Assembly: GCF_014109805.1 (NCBI RefSeq) | Contig: NZ_CP059400.1 | Location: forward strand, 342,001-406,000 | Source: Legionella sp. PC1000 | GTDB lineage: Bacteria > Pseudomonadota > Gammaproteobacteria > Legionellales > Legionellaceae | DNA: 64,000 bases | Direction: 5' to 3' | In this document: piece by piece, positions 46,238-56,088 of the stretch | Layout: each line of letters begins with the position of its first letter | Position numbering within the stretch: position 1 is the first letter of the stretch | The notes under the pieces: model-generated | What the model was told of the DNA's origin: nothing | Seen by the model: the letters and a program-made list of their open reading frames with translations, nothing else | Database searches by the model: none | Position numbers and translations under genes: made by a program

Positions 46238-47707
46238 ATGAAAAAATTAACAGGATTAATAATTATCCTGGCCGTTCTAATTCTAGGCGGGTATTATGGC
46301 ATGGGCTTTCTTACTGAAAGAACGATTAGAAAAAATATAGAAGTAATTGACCAATCTAATGGGCTTTATGCTGAAATCGAGCAATACAAAAGAGGATTAT
46401 TTGATTCCGAAGCCCAAATTAAATGGCAGTTACATATTCCAGAGCGCATAGTAAAAGATGAGAATGGACAACCTCAAACTCTTCCTGCCCAAGACTATAA
46501 TATGGCAATGCCACTAACAATCCATCATGGTCCTATTATTTATGCTAATAATAAATTGCGTTTTGGATTGGGTTATGCTGAGGCAGTTTTCCCATTCCCA
46601 GAACAGTATAACCAGCAATTTGATACTCAATTTGCCAAAGAATCAACTAAGCCAAAGTTGGATCTAAGTATTTTCGTTAATTATCTGAACGAAAGTACTG
46701 TAGATTTCAAAGTTCCCGATTTTAAATTAATTGCCAAAGATGGTTCCGGTCACCTTGAATGGTTAGGTATGGATTCAAGCACAAAAATGTCTTCAGGAAT
46801 GGGTAAAGTTGCAGGTAAAGTTGTCTTGGATGGTCTGAATGCTACCAAAGACGATACTAAAATCACTTTAAGCAAAGTATCGAGTGATTACGATTTACAT
46901 GAAACACCTGCTGGATTGTATCTGGGTGATGCAAACTTCTCTCTACCTTCTTTTAATGTCTATGTTAAAGATCAAAAGATGTTTGCAATCAATGATCTCA
47001 CAATCAGATCAGATAGTGATATTGAACAGCATCTTTTTAACACCAACTTCAATTTGACTTTAAAATCAGTATTAGCGAATGGCCAGAATTACGGCCCAGG
47101 AGAATTGCAAGTTGCTTTAAGAAACATTGATGCAGATGTACTTGCTAAAATCAATGAACAAACAACAGCAATGCAAAATGGCAACGATATGCAACGCCAA
47201 CAAGCAATGCTGGCTCTTCTTCCTGAAGTACCCAAATTATTTAACAAGGGTGCAGAATTTGAAATCCCCAAACTTAGCTTCACGATTCCACAAGGACAGA
47301 TTGAAGGAAATATGTTTGTAACTTTGCCTAAAGGTGAAAATGCCAATCCATTTGAAATGATGCAAAAGATTCAAGGCAAAGCAAGGCTGCAAGTACCCGC
47401 AGAGGCAGTAAAAGCAGTTATGAAACAATCAGTGCTTCAGCAAATTGCTAAAAAGCCTGATTTACAACAAACCCTAACGCAGCAATTGCAAGCGAGTCAG
47501 ACAGCAGGCCAGCCAAATCAGCCAGCTGCTCCAGCTCCAACTCCTGAGCAATTAGCAGAAATGCAAACAAATAAACAAATAAATGCATTACAACAAAATG
47601 GCTTAATTACAGCTCAGGGTACAGACTTTGTAATTGAGGTAAGTTTGGATCAAGGTAAATTTACAATTAATGGTAAACCTTATGATCCTTCAATGATGAA
47701 ATTTTAA
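46238..47707 (+). CDS. DUF945 (YdgA-like) family protein
   Basis: The start is chosen at the ATG at 46238 because GGAGAAGAG (46227-46235) lies just before it; the frame opens earlier at 46211. The 489-residue protein has an N-terminal signal/anchor helix (KKLTGLIIILAVLILGGYYGMGF) and a long extracytoplasmic part with a beta-rich pattern typical of YdgA/DUF945 proteins. A Gln/Ala/Pro-rich stretch lies near the end (TAGQPNQPAAPAPTPEQ). Function of the family is unknown. A hairpin follows. Confidence 0.85.
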   Translation: MKKLTGLIIILAVLILGGYYGMGFLTERTIRKNIEVIDQSNGLYAEIEQYKRGLFDSEAQIKWQLHIPERIVKDENGQPQTLPAQDYNMAMPLTIHHGPIIYANNKLRFGLGYAEAVFPFPEQYNQQFDTQFAKESTKPKLDLSIFVNYLNESTVDFKVPDFKLIAKDGSGHLEWLGMDSSTKMSSGMGKVAGKVVLDGLNATKDDTKITLSKVSSDYDLHETPAGLYLGDANFSLPSFNVYVKDQKMFAINDLTIRSDSDIEQHLFNTNFNLTLKSVLANGQNYGPGELQVALRNIDADVLAKINEQTTAMQNGNDMQRQQAMLALLPEVPKLFNKGAEFEIPKLSFTIPQGQIEGNMFVTLPKGENANPFEMMQKIQGKARLQVPAEAVKAVMKQSVLQQIAKKPDLQQTLTQQLQASQTAGQPNQPAAPAPTPEQLAEMQTNKQINALQQNGLITAQGTDFVIEVSLDQGKFTINGKPYDPSMMKF

Positions 47708-47728
47708 GATACAACTGGAGCATTTTTG

Positions 47729-47763
47729 TAAGGAGTAGATAGTAAAAAGCAACCTACTCCTTA
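47729..47763 (+). terminator. Hairpin after the DUF945 gene
   Basis: A perfect 10-bp stem TAAGGAGTAG/CTACTCCTTA with a 15-nt loop. No T run follows directly. Confidence 0.6.
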
Positions 47764-47889
47764 TAAGAACTTTTTGAACTGATATTGAACATTATATATT
47801 GATTATTAATACAGTTTTTTCTGTTCTACCCTTGTTTCAACGGGTTTGTTTCGGTAATATACTGTTTTTAAAAGGAGGAGCTAATAATA

Positions 47890-48171
47890 ATGACAACAAT
47901 CAGTAATGAAGTAGTGGACAACACCGCTTCTCTCGCCGAAAGCGTAACTCTTTCAGTGCAAAAATATTTTTCTGAGCTTAAGGGAACTGATCCTGTTGAC
48001 TTATACCAGTTTGTACTTGAAGAAATTGAAACACCATTGTTTCGTGCAGTGATGGAGCATTGCAAGTACAATCAGTCACGAGCAGCAATTATGCTGGGGA
48101 TTAGTCGTGGAACTTTGAGGACTAAATTACGTCGATATTTCGATGATAAATATGTTGGTACTCGAGACTAA
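47890..48171 (+). CDS. fis: Fis family DNA-binding protein
   Basis: Fis is a small nucleoid-associated regulator. The C-terminal helix-turn-helix is in EHCKYNQSRAAIMLGISRG and TLRTKLRRYF (about residues 56-86). The middle part LYQFVLEEIETPLFRAVM is the Fis dimerisation region. Length 93 (E. coli 98). A strong AAGGAGGAG precedes the ATG, and a classic terminator follows. Legionella encodes several Fis paralogues; which one this is cannot be decided. Confidence 0.92.
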   Translation: MTTISNEVVDNTASLAESVTLSVQKYFSELKGTDPVDLYQFVLEEIETPLFRAVMEHCKYNQSRAAIMLGISRGTLRTKLRRYFDDKYVGTRD

Positions 48172-48188
48172 ACAGAAATTTAAATTAG

Positions 48189-48213
48189 AGGAGCTGATAA
48201 GCTCCTTTTTTTT
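48189..48213 (+). terminator. Rho-independent terminator of fis
   Basis: A 7-bp stem AGGAGCT/AGCTCCT with a short loop followed by an eight-T run, 18 nt after the stop. Confidence 0.93.
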
Positions 48214-48401
48214 AACTGAAATTTTATAATAGTTCATGGGCGTTTTATGACCAGAGCCAAATCTGACTTTCCACGAGGATTAAAGCACGACCTTTGAACA
48301 GAAAGTATAGTCTGGCTGCTTGCAACCAGGATCAAACATAATTTTAATTGGGTCGAGGTGAAAACATCCAAATTGCTGGAGGAGCGGATTCATCTTTGAA
48401 T

Positions 48402-48435
48402 GGAGAAGAAAAGCCCGTTTGCAAGCAAACAGGCT
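48402..48435 (-). terminator. Terminator of prs
   Basis: Read on the minus strand, an 11-bp stem with one mismatch (AGCCTGTTTGC/GCAAACGGGCT) with a 2-nt gap is followed by TTTTCTTCT, about 60 nt after the prs stop. The rest of 48214-48496 shows no gene. Confidence 0.75.
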
Positions 48436-48496
48436 ACGCTTGTCGCTGGGGAATCCTAGCAGATTTTCATCAAAGAGCCAGGCTACACGTTTTTAG

Positions 48497-49444
48497 TTAT
48501 TCGGCGAACATCGAGCTTACAGATTCTTCTATATTAACTCGTTTGATGGCTTGCGCGAGCATATCAGACAGGCTTACAACACGAATTTTTTCACATTTAC
48601 GTGCTTCATCAGATAGAGGAATCGTGTCCGTGACTACAATTTCATCAAGACCTGAATTTTTAATATTATTAACTGCAGGACCAGATAAAACCGGATGAGT
48701 TATATACGCCCTAACACTATGCGCTCCGTTTTTCTTAAGCTCATGGGCTGCAGAACAAAGCGTTCCAGCGGTATCAACAATATCATCAACAATAATGCAA
48801 TTTTTATTCTTGGGTTCACCAATAATATGCATTACTTCAGATTTATTAGGGCCACTCCGGCGTTTATCTATAATGCATAATTCTGCATGGTCAAGACGTT
48901 TCGCAACGGCTCGAGCTCTAACAACACCGCCAACATCAGGAGAGACTACCATTATATTTTTTAAGTTTTGCTTTGTTATATCTTCGAGGAGTATCGGAGT
49001 TGCATAAACGTTATCCACTGGCATGTAGAAAAAACCCTGGATCTGATCAGCATGCAGGTCTACTGTAAGCACTCTACAGATACCTACAGATGCCATCATG
49101 TCAGCAACAACTTTTGCTGTAATAGGAACACGTGCTGAGCGAACTCGACGATCCTGGCGGGCATAACCAAAATAAGGAACTACGGCAGTGATACGAGAAG
49201 CAGAGGATCTTCTTAGCGCATCAGCCATTGTCAAGAGTTCCATTAGGTTATCATTTGATGGAGCACAAGTTGATTGGATTATAAAAACGTCTCTACCACG
49301 GACATTCTCTAGGATCTCAATCATTGTCTCCCCATCGCTAAAAGTACCAACGGTTGCTTGGCCAATAGGTATTTTCAAATGAGAAGAAATTTGTTGAGCT
49401 AATTCCGGATTTGCGTTTCCGGCAAAAATCATCATAGTGGACAT
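48497..49444 (-). CDS. prs: Ribose-phosphate pyrophosphokinase Prs
   Basis: Prs makes PRPP from ribose 5-phosphate and ATP for nucleotide, His and Trp synthesis. Visible are [39 protein letters not shown] and the PRPP loop [10 protein letters not shown]. Length 315 equals E. coli. It lies downstream of a tRNA-Gln gene on the same strand, which may share its transcript. Confidence 0.98.
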   Translation of the reverse strand: MSTMMIFAGNANPELAQQISSHLKIPIGQATVGTFSDGETMIEILENVRGRDVFIIQSTCAPSNDNLMELLTMADALRRSSASRITAVVPYFGYARQDRRVRSARVPITAKVVADMMASVGICRVLTVDLHADQIQGFFYMPVDNVYATPILLEDITKQNLKNIMVVSPDVGGVVRARAVAKRLDHAELCIIDKRRSGPNKSEVMHIIGEPKNKNCIIVDDIVDTAGTLCSAAHELKKNGAHSVRAYITHPVLSGPAVNNIKNSGLDEIVVTDTIPLSDEARKCEKIRVVSLSDMLAQAIKRVNIEESVSSMFAE

Positions 49445-49594
49445 GTGTAAAAAGCCTTTAGATCTAGGTTAATCATTTAAACTTAAACACATAGCAGAAG
49501 ACAGCCAAAAAGATATTATTATTATTTGAGCATTACAAGAACGCATCCTTCTAGGTTATCTTCTGCTGTCTGTTTACTTGAATCAACAAGAATG

Positions 49595-49669
49595 TGGCAG
49601 GGGTGCTAGGATTCGAACCTAGGTATGCAGGGATCAAAACCCTGTGCCTTACCGCTTGGCGACACCCCT
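49595..49669 (-). tRNA. tRNA-Gln (anticodon TTG)
   Basis: On the minus strand the 75-nt sequence folds into a standard cloverleaf. The acceptor pair is AGGGGTG with CACCCCT, the anticodon arm CAGGG/CCCTG carries the loop TTTTGAT with anticodon TTG, and the T arm has GGTTCGAATCC. The 3' CCA is encoded. It matches E. coli tRNA-Gln closely. Confidence 0.97.
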
Positions 49670-49857
49670 AAATTTGCAGATTCTTACAATCATCCATTAT
49701 TAAAAATTGCGCTCATCCCTGCAAATGTGTTGCGTATTTTGCAGTGGTTTTAGGAACATGTCAACTTTGAAAGCAATAATTTTTTATATTTTTTAAGCAA
49801 GAAGAGTGGTTGACTTTATTGTTAGAATGTCATATTAGCATTGAAACAGGTCAGTAG

Positions 49858-49891
49858 AAACGAAATTCAGAAAAATCTCCGAATTTCGTTT
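49858..49891. terminator. Hairpin downstream of lolB
   Basis: A perfect 11-bp pair AAACGAAATTC/GAATTTCGTTT with a 12-nt loop, 27 nt after the lolB stop. It may end lolB transcription; the T run is short. Confidence 0.55.
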
Positions 49892-49917
49892 TATCAGAAT
49901 CCAAGAGCAAATCGGTC

Positions 49918-50568
49918 TTAAACAGTCCAATTTTGAATAGCTACTTTAACCATTACTCCATTTCCTTCGAGGCGAATCAAACTTGGCAGGTCAACTCCTC
50001 TGACTGAAGTGTATTTAGTGAAATTAATTGTATAGCCACTTTGTCTCAATTGTACTAAGTGATTGTATTCATCACGCTGCTCCGATTGAACAGGACCTGG
50101 TGCGGGTAACCCTCTTACCCAATAGTAAAGATTATTTACAGGAAGTCTGATTCCAGTTTGCTCTGCTAAGAGTTGATCAGGGTTATGAGACGTGATTCTT
50201 TTAGGCCCATCTTGGAAGGTAATGGTGTTGCCTTTTTTGTTAATAAGAACGGTACCAGCCCCTAAAGGACCCATTAGGCGGATTTGATAGGCGCCAGGAC
50301 CGCTTTGTTTCCAGTTCATGGCCGCCGACCATCCTTTATTTTTATTTTTTGCAGCCATGGACCCACGAATTTCCCAGGAGGAAACCGTTGCTGTTTTTGC
50401 TTTGCGTTGTTCTACGGACATCACTTTATTTTCTGCTCCGGACATCGCTTTGTTTTGTTCTGATGGGAGGTTTTTGTTTTCAGGCACTTCCCCTGCAGGT
50501 CGAGGAGGGGCACAGGCTGCTGTTAAGAAGCAAAAGGAAATTAGTACTAATCGTTTCATATTATTCAT
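49918..50568 (-). CDS. lolB: Outer-membrane lipoprotein insertion protein LolB
   Basis: LolB receives lipoproteins from LolA and inserts them in the outer membrane. A lipoprotein signal peptide has lipobox TAAC (Cys at about 19), followed by a low-complexity linker (about 25-55) with near-repeats of an 8-residue unit. The core has [25 protein letters not shown] (key: WEIRG and NWKQ), PLGAGTVLI and [12 protein letters not shown], typical of LolB. Length 216 (E. coli 207). It is divergent from coaD. The usual downstream ispE gene is missing. Confidence 0.93.
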   Translation of the reverse strand: MNNMKRLVLISFCFLTAACAPPRPAGEVPENKNLPSEQNKAMSGAENKVMSVEQRKAKTATVSSWEIRGSMAAKNKNKGWSAAMNWKQSGPGAYQIRLMGPLGAGTVLINKKGNTITFQDGPKRITSHNPDQLLAEQTGIRLPVNNLYYWVRGLPAPGPVQSEQRDEYNHLVQLRQSGYTINFTKYTSVRGVDLPSLIRLEGNGVMVKVAIQNWTV

Positions 50569-50649
50569 TTATCACCTCAAGTCCTTTTTTGTAGTTTTTC
50601 AATTAACAATACGCTAGACTGTACGCATATGCAATCAGTCTTAATCAAT

Positions 50650-51153
50650 ATGAAATTAAAGGCAATTTATCCTGGTACTTTTGACCCTGTTACTAATGGA
50701 CATGTTGATATTATTACTCGTGCGGCTAAGATTTTTCCAGACATTCTCGTAGCTGTGGCGAGCAATAAAGCAAAACATCCTTTTTTACCGCTCGAGACGA
50801 GAATCAAACTTGTAGAAGAGGCGGTTGCAGAGTTACCCGGAGTTCGCGTACTTGGATTTGATATTCTTTTAATAGATTTTGTATTGGAACAAAATGCTGG
50901 AATTATCTTACGAGGTTTGCGCGCGGTTTCTGATTTTGAGTATGAATTTCAACTGGCTGGGATGAATAGGAAATTATCGAAGCAAATAGAAACGATATTC
51001 TTAACCCCATCAGAAAATTTTATGTACATTTCGTCTACTCTGGTGCGTGAAATTGCACTTTTAAATGGAGATATCTCTCAATTTGTGCCTTCTTGTGTCG
51101 TAAGGGAACTCCAAAAGAGACAGGGTGAACATGGAACGTCAAAAATTATTTAA
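50650..51153 (+). CDS. coaD: Phosphopantetheine adenylyltransferase CoaD
   Basis: CoaD makes dephospho-CoA from 4'-phosphopantetheine and ATP. The nucleotidyltransferase signature is [14 protein letters not shown], and [15 protein letters not shown] is the C-terminal ISSxxR motif. The frame opens at 50629, but the ATG at 50650 matches the family start (MKLKAIYPG) and gives 167 residues. The end overlaps ggt by 23 nt. Confidence 0.94.
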   Translation: MKLKAIYPGTFDPVTNGHVDIITRAAKIFPDILVAVASNKAKHPFLPLETRIKLVEEAVAELPGVRVLGFDILLIDFVLEQNAGIILRGLRAVSDFEYEFQLAGMNRKLSKQIETIFLTPSENFMYISSTLVREIALLNGDISQFVPSCVVRELQKRQGEHGTSKII

Positions 51154-52888
51154 GGCTTTTTGCCTGATTACACTATGCATCAATTTTTTGTTTTATCTCC
51201 CTACCCATACTTTTGCCGACCAAAATCACATCCTTCCTCCTGGTTATGCTGTAGCTAGTGCAAATCCATTGGCAACTAATGCCGGACTTGAAATTTTAGC
51301 CAATGGTGGAAATGCTTTTGATGCAGCAGTAGCTGTGTCTGCGGTATTAGCTGTAGTTGAACCCTATCATTCAGGACTGGGGGGCGGTGGGTTTTGGCTG
51401 CTGCATCAAGAAAATCCTCATAAAAACGTCTTTATTGATGGGAGGGAAACAGCTCCTTTGGCGGCAAAAAAAAACATGTATTTGACGCCTGACGGGAGTG
51501 TGATACCCGGGTTATCCTTAAATGGAGGTCTAGCCGCAGCGATTCCTGGAGAACCTGCAGCGTTGGTATATATTGCCAAAAATTATGGGCGACTACCTTT
51601 GGCAAAAACATTAGCTCCTGCAATCAAGTTAGCACAAGAAGGTTTTTTGGTTGATAAGCAATTAAATTTTTTTTTAAAGAGCGCAGACCGATTAGAGCAA
51701 ATCAAGAAGTATCCTTCCACAGCCAAAATTTTCCTAAATAATGGAGCTCCTTATCTCATTGGGGAGCGTTTAATTCAAACTGATTTAGCAAATACTTTGA
51801 AGCAAATTGCCGCGAAAGGAGAGCAAGGGTTTTATGCTGGAGAAGTGGCGGAGCGTTTAGTTAAGGGAGTTAATGATGCAGGAGGTATATGGACACTTGA
51901 GGATTTAGCTAAATATCGTATCAAGATCAGGGAGCCATTGATAGGTGCGTATCATAATATGTTAATTATTACCGCACCTCCGCCTTCAGCAGGGGGTATT
52001 GCCTTATTGACCATGTTGAATATATTGTCTCACTATACTTTATCTTCATTATCAAAAGTGCAATCGATACATTACCTTGTAGAATCCATGCGCCTTGCAT
52101 ATTGGCAACGCGAACAGTTTTTGGGTGACCCTGATTTTATCACTATCCCCGTTGAAAAGTTAATTTCCGCAGAAAACGGAAAACAGCTCAGTACACTAAT
52201 TCCTCCCCAGAAAGCGATTGCTAGTACTGTTTTGCAGAAGCAGGTGAAGAATCCTCAAGGGAAACAAAACAATTCTACGAATACGACTCATATTTCTATT
52301 ATTGATACTGAGGGTAATCGTGTTTCTGCGACCCTGACTATAAATTACATCTTTGGCTCCAGCGTTGTAGCCGAAGGAACCGGTGTTTTGTTAAATGATG
52401 AGATGGATGATTTTTCCAGCAAAGTGGGTGAAGAAAATGTTTTTGGTATTGTAGGGGCAGATAAAAATGAAATTGCACCCGGGAAAAGACCATTATCCAG
52501 CATGACACCTACTTTTCTTGAATTACCAGGACGTGTCGCCATTTTGGGAACTCCCGGAGGCAGTCGTATCCCTACTATGGTTTTAATTGCATCATTAGTG
52601 TTTCATGATGCCTACGGTGCAATTAGTATGGTTTCGGCGATGCGCTTTCATCATCAGTATTTACCGGATACATTGCAGTTTGAGCCGGATACTTTTCCTG
52701 CGCCAATTCAAGAAGAATTAAAAGCTATGGGGTATCATCTAATGCAATTAGGGCAATATTATGGGGACATGCAAGCAATTACCTGGGATAAGCAAACCAA
52801 TATCTTAACTGCAGCCTCTGATCCGAGATTTATAGGATTGGCAGCGTCTATAGTGAACACGCCAAGCGGATACGGAGTAAAATTCTAG
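51131..52888 (+). CDS. ggt: Gamma-glutamyltransferase Ggt
   Basis: Gamma-glutamyltransferase hydrolyses glutathione and other gamma-glutamyl compounds in the periplasm. The N-terminus is a signal peptide (about 28 residues). [18 protein letters not shown] and LGGGGFWL motifs are present, and the autoprocessing site precedes the nucleophile Thr in [13 protein letters not shown] (about Thr385). [10 protein letters not shown] is the conserved substrate loop. Start choice: ATG at 51131 with a GACAGGG site; a GTG at 51125 is also in frame. Length 585. It overlaps coaD, so the two are likely cotranscribed. Confidence 0.96.
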   Translation: MERQKLFKAFCLITLCINFLFYLPTHTFADQNHILPPGYAVASANPLATNAGLEILANGGNAFDAAVAVSAVLAVVEPYHSGLGGGGFWLLHQENPHKNVFIDGRETAPLAAKKNMYLTPDGSVIPGLSLNGGLAAAIPGEPAALVYIAKNYGRLPLAKTLAPAIKLAQEGFLVDKQLNFFLKSADRLEQIKKYPSTAKIFLNNGAPYLIGERLIQTDLANTLKQIAAKGEQGFYAGEVAERLVKGVNDAGGIWTLEDLAKYRIKIREPLIGAYHNMLIITAPPPSAGGIALLTMLNILSHYTLSSLSKVQSIHYLVESMRLAYWQREQFLGDPDFITIPVEKLISAENGKQLSTLIPPQKAIASTVLQKQVKNPQGKQNNSTNTTHISIIDTEGNRVSATLTINYIFGSSVVAEGTGVLLNDEMDDFSSKVGEENVFGIVGADKNEIAPGKRPLSSMTPTFLELPGRVAILGTPGGSRIPTMVLIASLVFHDAYGAISMVSAMRFHHQYLPDTLQFEPDTFPAPIQEELKAMGYHLMQLGQYYGDMQAITWDKQTNILTAASDPRFIGLAASIVNTPSGYGVKF

Positions 52889-52890
52889 GG

Positions 52891-52971
52891 TCGTTTACAT
52901 TGTACTATCTTGGCCAAACTGTTCTGATTTTCTGCGTTCCGACGCTCACATACTGATGTATTCTGCGCTTT
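52891..52971. repeat. Copy C of the dispersed intergenic repeat family (right side lost)
   Basis: The stretch beginning GTTTACATTGTACTATCTTGG and running to CTGCGCTT resembles the left half and core of copy A (7521-7610), with about 80% identity by eye. The matching right arm is absent. Confidence 0.75.
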
Positions 52972-53019
52972 TTTCAACCTGAGCCTAAACCTGACGTTCT
53001 ACCAATAGCGTTCTGGCAT

Positions 53020-53080
53020 GCTGGGCTGAAAAAGCCCAGCAACGATTGTGCATCTTGGCATTATTACCGGGCTTTTCAGC
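53020..53080. repeat. Hairpin repeat between ggt and the plsC-like gene
   Basis: GCTGGGCT/AAGCCCAGC forms a hairpin and a second, related GGGCTTTTCAGCCCA unit follows. Together they can stop transcription from both convergent genes. Confidence 0.5.
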
Positions 53081-53096
53081 CCAGGCTGCGATGCAA

Positions 53097-53834
53097 TTAT
53101 GACGGGTTTTCTCCAATCAGCTTTTTTATTTCTGCAAAAGTGTGCTGAATGAGCTTTTCTTTATTCTCAAGGGTAAATTGTGCGGCATCAATAGGCTTAC
53201 CTATATGTATTTCAGCTTTTTGTTTTAGATGAAAATTAAAAGTTCGTGCTGGTAAAATATTATTGGCACCACGTATTCCTATAGGAATAATTGTTGCCTT
53301 GGATTGGATTGCAGTAATAAATCCTCCTTTTTTAAACGAACCAAGCTTTCCATCTTTGGAGCGAGTTCCTTCAGGAGCAATCCACATAACAATACCGCTT
53401 TCCATTAATTGCTGCGCATACGCCAAGTCTTTAATCGCTTGATATTTATTTTTTCGATCAATAAAAGGGAATTCTGCAGCTTTCATCGCTTTACCCATTA
53501 AGGGAATTTTTGCGAGTTCCTTTTTTGACAACATCCGAATGGAATGATTTGGAAATGCTTTAAATGCAAGAGGAATATCATAAGCGCTTGAGTGATTGCA
53601 CATAATAATTGTAGCTTTTCCTGGTTGCGGCTGGACATTAAACGGGTTTATCACTTTATACTCTACTTGTACAGCATTCAGTAACTGATCAATCCAATGG
53701 TGTAGCGCATTATCTGTCCATTGCCGGCTTATGGTGCTAAAAAAATATTTAAAGAGACAGCGCGTACTGGTAACTGCCGTATAAAAAATGATATTGCAAA
53801 GAATCCATGCGGTTCGTAATTGATTTGTTCTCAT
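53097..53834 (-). CDS. 1-acyl-sn-glycerol-3-phosphate acyltransferase-like (PlsC family)
   Basis: The 245-residue protein has the acyltransferase motif NHSSAYDI (HX4D), then FPFIDRKN (block II), APEGTRSKDGKLGSFKKGG (block III) and a final IPIGIRGANN (block IV). N-terminal hydrophobic helices anchor it in the inner membrane. It probably makes phosphatidic acid or a related phospholipid. It is a single gene, convergent with ggt. Confidence 0.93.
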   Translation of the reverse strand: MRTNQLRTAWILCNIIFYTAVTSTRCLFKYFFSTISRQWTDNALHHWIDQLLNAVQVEYKVINPFNVQPQPGKATIIMCNHSSAYDIPLAFKAFPNHSIRMLSKKELAKIPLMGKAMKAAEFPFIDRKNKYQAIKDLAYAQQLMESGIVMWIAPEGTRSKDGKLGSFKKGGFITAIQSKATIIPIGIRGANNILPARTFNFHLKQKAEIHIGKPIDAAQFTLENKEKLIQHTFAEIKKLIGENPS

Positions 53835-53964
53835 TCGCGTTAAGACTAAGTGAATTAGCGGTAATATAACGCAAGTTGATTCGCTTGCACAGATAGTTTT
53901 TAAGAAGTCTAAATGTATCTATGGGATTGGCAATAGGCTTTGCCCCAATCGAAACACGATAAAT

Positions 53965-56007
53965 TTAAAAAAATCCTACTGCCCTGCCTACGGTATTGAT
54001 GAATGAGTCATCGGGGAGGACCGCATGAATATCAAAACCATTCGACATAATTTTATCCTCACCCCAACGTTCGTCCATGTAATATCGATATCGAGTTCCA
54101 TGTAAATGACTAATAGCTCCTATTTTTTCTCTTATCCCATGCCTTCTTTCATCTTCAATGAGTTCAAAATACCGTAAATTGTAATAAAGATTTTCAGGCA
54201 TGAGTTCCTTCGCTTTTTTAAAGTAGGGAATGGACTCTTGCTTTTTCTCCTCAAAATAAACAAGGGTATCGGCGAGTAAATAATAAATTTTCGCGAGGAT
54301 TTGACGCATTTCCTTTGATTTTGGCTCATTAATAGTAATAAAAGTTTTAAGCTCGTTCTTCAAATCGTCAATTTCATTTTTATGCACTTTAATAAAATCA
54401 ACACGGGCGCTTAAACTGTCGTTATAATCAATAGGCACACCAAGTTGGGCAATCAGACAATCAATTTTTCGTAATAATAACTTATTTAATTGATTATAGA
54501 CTTCCTTTAATGTCGTGTTGCTATTGAGAAATAGAAATTCACTGAGTCGATGTTGCGCTTTGCTTAATTGGGTTCGATCGGATTCTTTCACCGGGTGCTC
54601 TAATTCATCGATCGCCAAAAGCGTGGCCGCATAACTTAAAGTCGCCTCCCTGATTAGCGAATCGTGTGGTTGGATACTCACTATTTTTTTAGCCAGCTCT
54701 ATTTGTTCTTCAGCCATTTGCAGTGCTTCTTTTGTCTTTTTATAGAGCAATGCTTCTTTTATCTGTGATGCATTTGTATTGAATTGAGTAAAATAATATT
54801 CACGCAAGCGTTCAAGCTTAAACTTATTAAATTTGAGGTTTTGACTGTTTCGATACAAAACATCAGCGTCCTGAAAACGATGACTTTCCATAGCGAGGTC
54901 AAATTGATATAGAGTCCACTCTTCTCTCATCATGATGTCGTGCATGGAATTGTCCTGATCTAAAATTTGGGGTTCAAGTCTGACTGCTTGAGCTAAATAC
55001 TCGAGGGTTTGATTGCCAGTGAAGAACTGGGTTAATCTCCATTTACTTTTTTCTTTTTTAGCGTCCTCTAAATAACTTTTGGCTACTTGGGTACGTAATT
55101 CAGGATATGATATTAAGTAAACTATTTGTTCTTCATAGCTAAAATTGTTTTGTATATAATTAACTGCTTTTTGTTGATCTTCTTTGTTCGTTGATAAGAA
55201 TAATGCACTAATGAGTTCCATCGCATTGATTAATGCTTGAGGGTCAGTTTCTTCTTGGGTTAAGTAAAAATCAATAAATTCTTCCTTAAATTTTTTTTTG
55301 ACTTCTGGAGACCACTCCAATGCTTCATAAAATTGTTGTTGTGAAGCCAGGGATTGTGCATAGGTTTTGGCAAAAAGACTGGATTTAAAACAATCTATTT
55401 TGCTGACATGTTGGCGGTAATAATTAATTTGGCGAATTGCAGCATCAATTGTTTCATTGTCTTGGGGATCGATGGCAGGAAGCAAATAAGCCAGAGATTC
55501 TCGTATAAAGGCTTGACCAAAAGGGTAGTTCCTCCGGATGGATTCATTGAGTTCAGGAAAGGCAGGTGAATGCGCAATGAAATAACTAACTAATAATTGC
55601 TGGAGTTCATTAGAAGTTTGATTTGTTCTTGGTAAATGGACTAAGCGTATAAAATTTGTGGAAATTGGAAATCCATCATTGCATTTACTCAATTCTTTAG
55701 ATTTAAAACCCTTTAGGTAGCCGGCATAGGCAATTTTACCTAAAGTCATTTCAATGCGATTAGGATGGCAATGATTCTCAAAACCCAACCAGCCTTTAAA
55801 TGATTCAAAAAGAGTACGAAACCAACTGACCTGAAAAACATCGACTCCATCTGTGTAGAGTCTTTGCCGGGGACATGAAGCAATTTCTCGCCAAAACATT
55901 CGATATTCATCTTCATCAAAATCATAAATAAGAAAGTCTGGAAGATGCACTGTTCCTTTTACTTGATATTGTTCAGCGATATGTCTTGCTAATCTTAAAC
56001 GTAACAT
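53965..56007 (-). CDS. Large helical protein of unknown function, TPR-like C-terminal half
   Basis: I do not recognise it. The 680-residue protein has no signal peptide or membrane helix. The N-terminal ~200 residues have some Trp- and Cys-containing segments (DEYRMFWREIASC, ENHCHPNRIEMT). Residues ~200-640 are predicted all-helical with repeats of TPR-like spacing (TKEALQMAEEQIELAKKIVSIQPHDSL; IPYFKKAKELMPENLYYNLRYFELI, key pieces AEEQIELAKKI and YFKKAKELMPENL). The end is polar (SNGFDIHAVLPDDSFINTV). A Legionella effector or a cytosolic scaffold are both possible; nothing decides between them. Confidence 0.65.
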   Translation of the reverse strand: MLRLRLARHIAEQYQVKGTVHLPDFLIYDFDEDEYRMFWREIASCPRQRLYTDGVDVFQVSWFRTLFESFKGWLGFENHCHPNRIEMTLGKIAYAGYLKGFKSKELSKCNDGFPISTNFIRLVHLPRTNQTSNELQQLLVSYFIAHSPAFPELNESIRRNYPFGQAFIRESLAYLLPAIDPQDNETIDAAIRQINYYRQHVSKIDCFKSSLFAKTYAQSLASQQQFYEALEWSPEVKKKFKEEFIDFYLTQEETDPQALINAMELISALFLSTNKEDQQKAVNYIQNNFSYEEQIVYLISYPELRTQVAKSYLEDAKKEKSKWRLTQFFTGNQTLEYLAQAVRLEPQILDQDNSMHDIMMREEWTLYQFDLAMESHRFQDADVLYRNSQNLKFNKFKLERLREYYFTQFNTNASQIKEALLYKKTKEALQMAEEQIELAKKIVSIQPHDSLIREATLSYAATLLAIDELEHPVKESDRTQLSKAQHRLSEFLFLNSNTTLKEVYNQLNKLLLRKIDCLIAQLGVPIDYNDSLSARVDFIKVHKNEIDDLKNELKTFITINEPKSKEMRQILAKIYYLLADTLVYFEEKKQESIPYFKKAKELMPENLYYNLRYFELIEDERRHGIREKIGAISHLHGTRYRYYMDERWGEDKIMSNGFDIHAVLPDDSFINTVGRAVGFF

Positions 56008-56088
56008 AAAAAAATCCCAGGAAAATTAGGCAATTACATGGTAATTTAAAATCAAGTATTGGGCAATTAAGTTATAGAATGAACAAAC

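Noticed and set aside
48348..48698. 116-residue ORF on the + strand overlapping the end of prs
   Set aside because: It runs over the prs terminator hairpin and antisense to prs; composition is not that of a protein.
50391..50470. Possible CRISPR-like repeat in lolB
   Set aside because: Tandem units without spacers inside a coding frame; they encode a protein linker.
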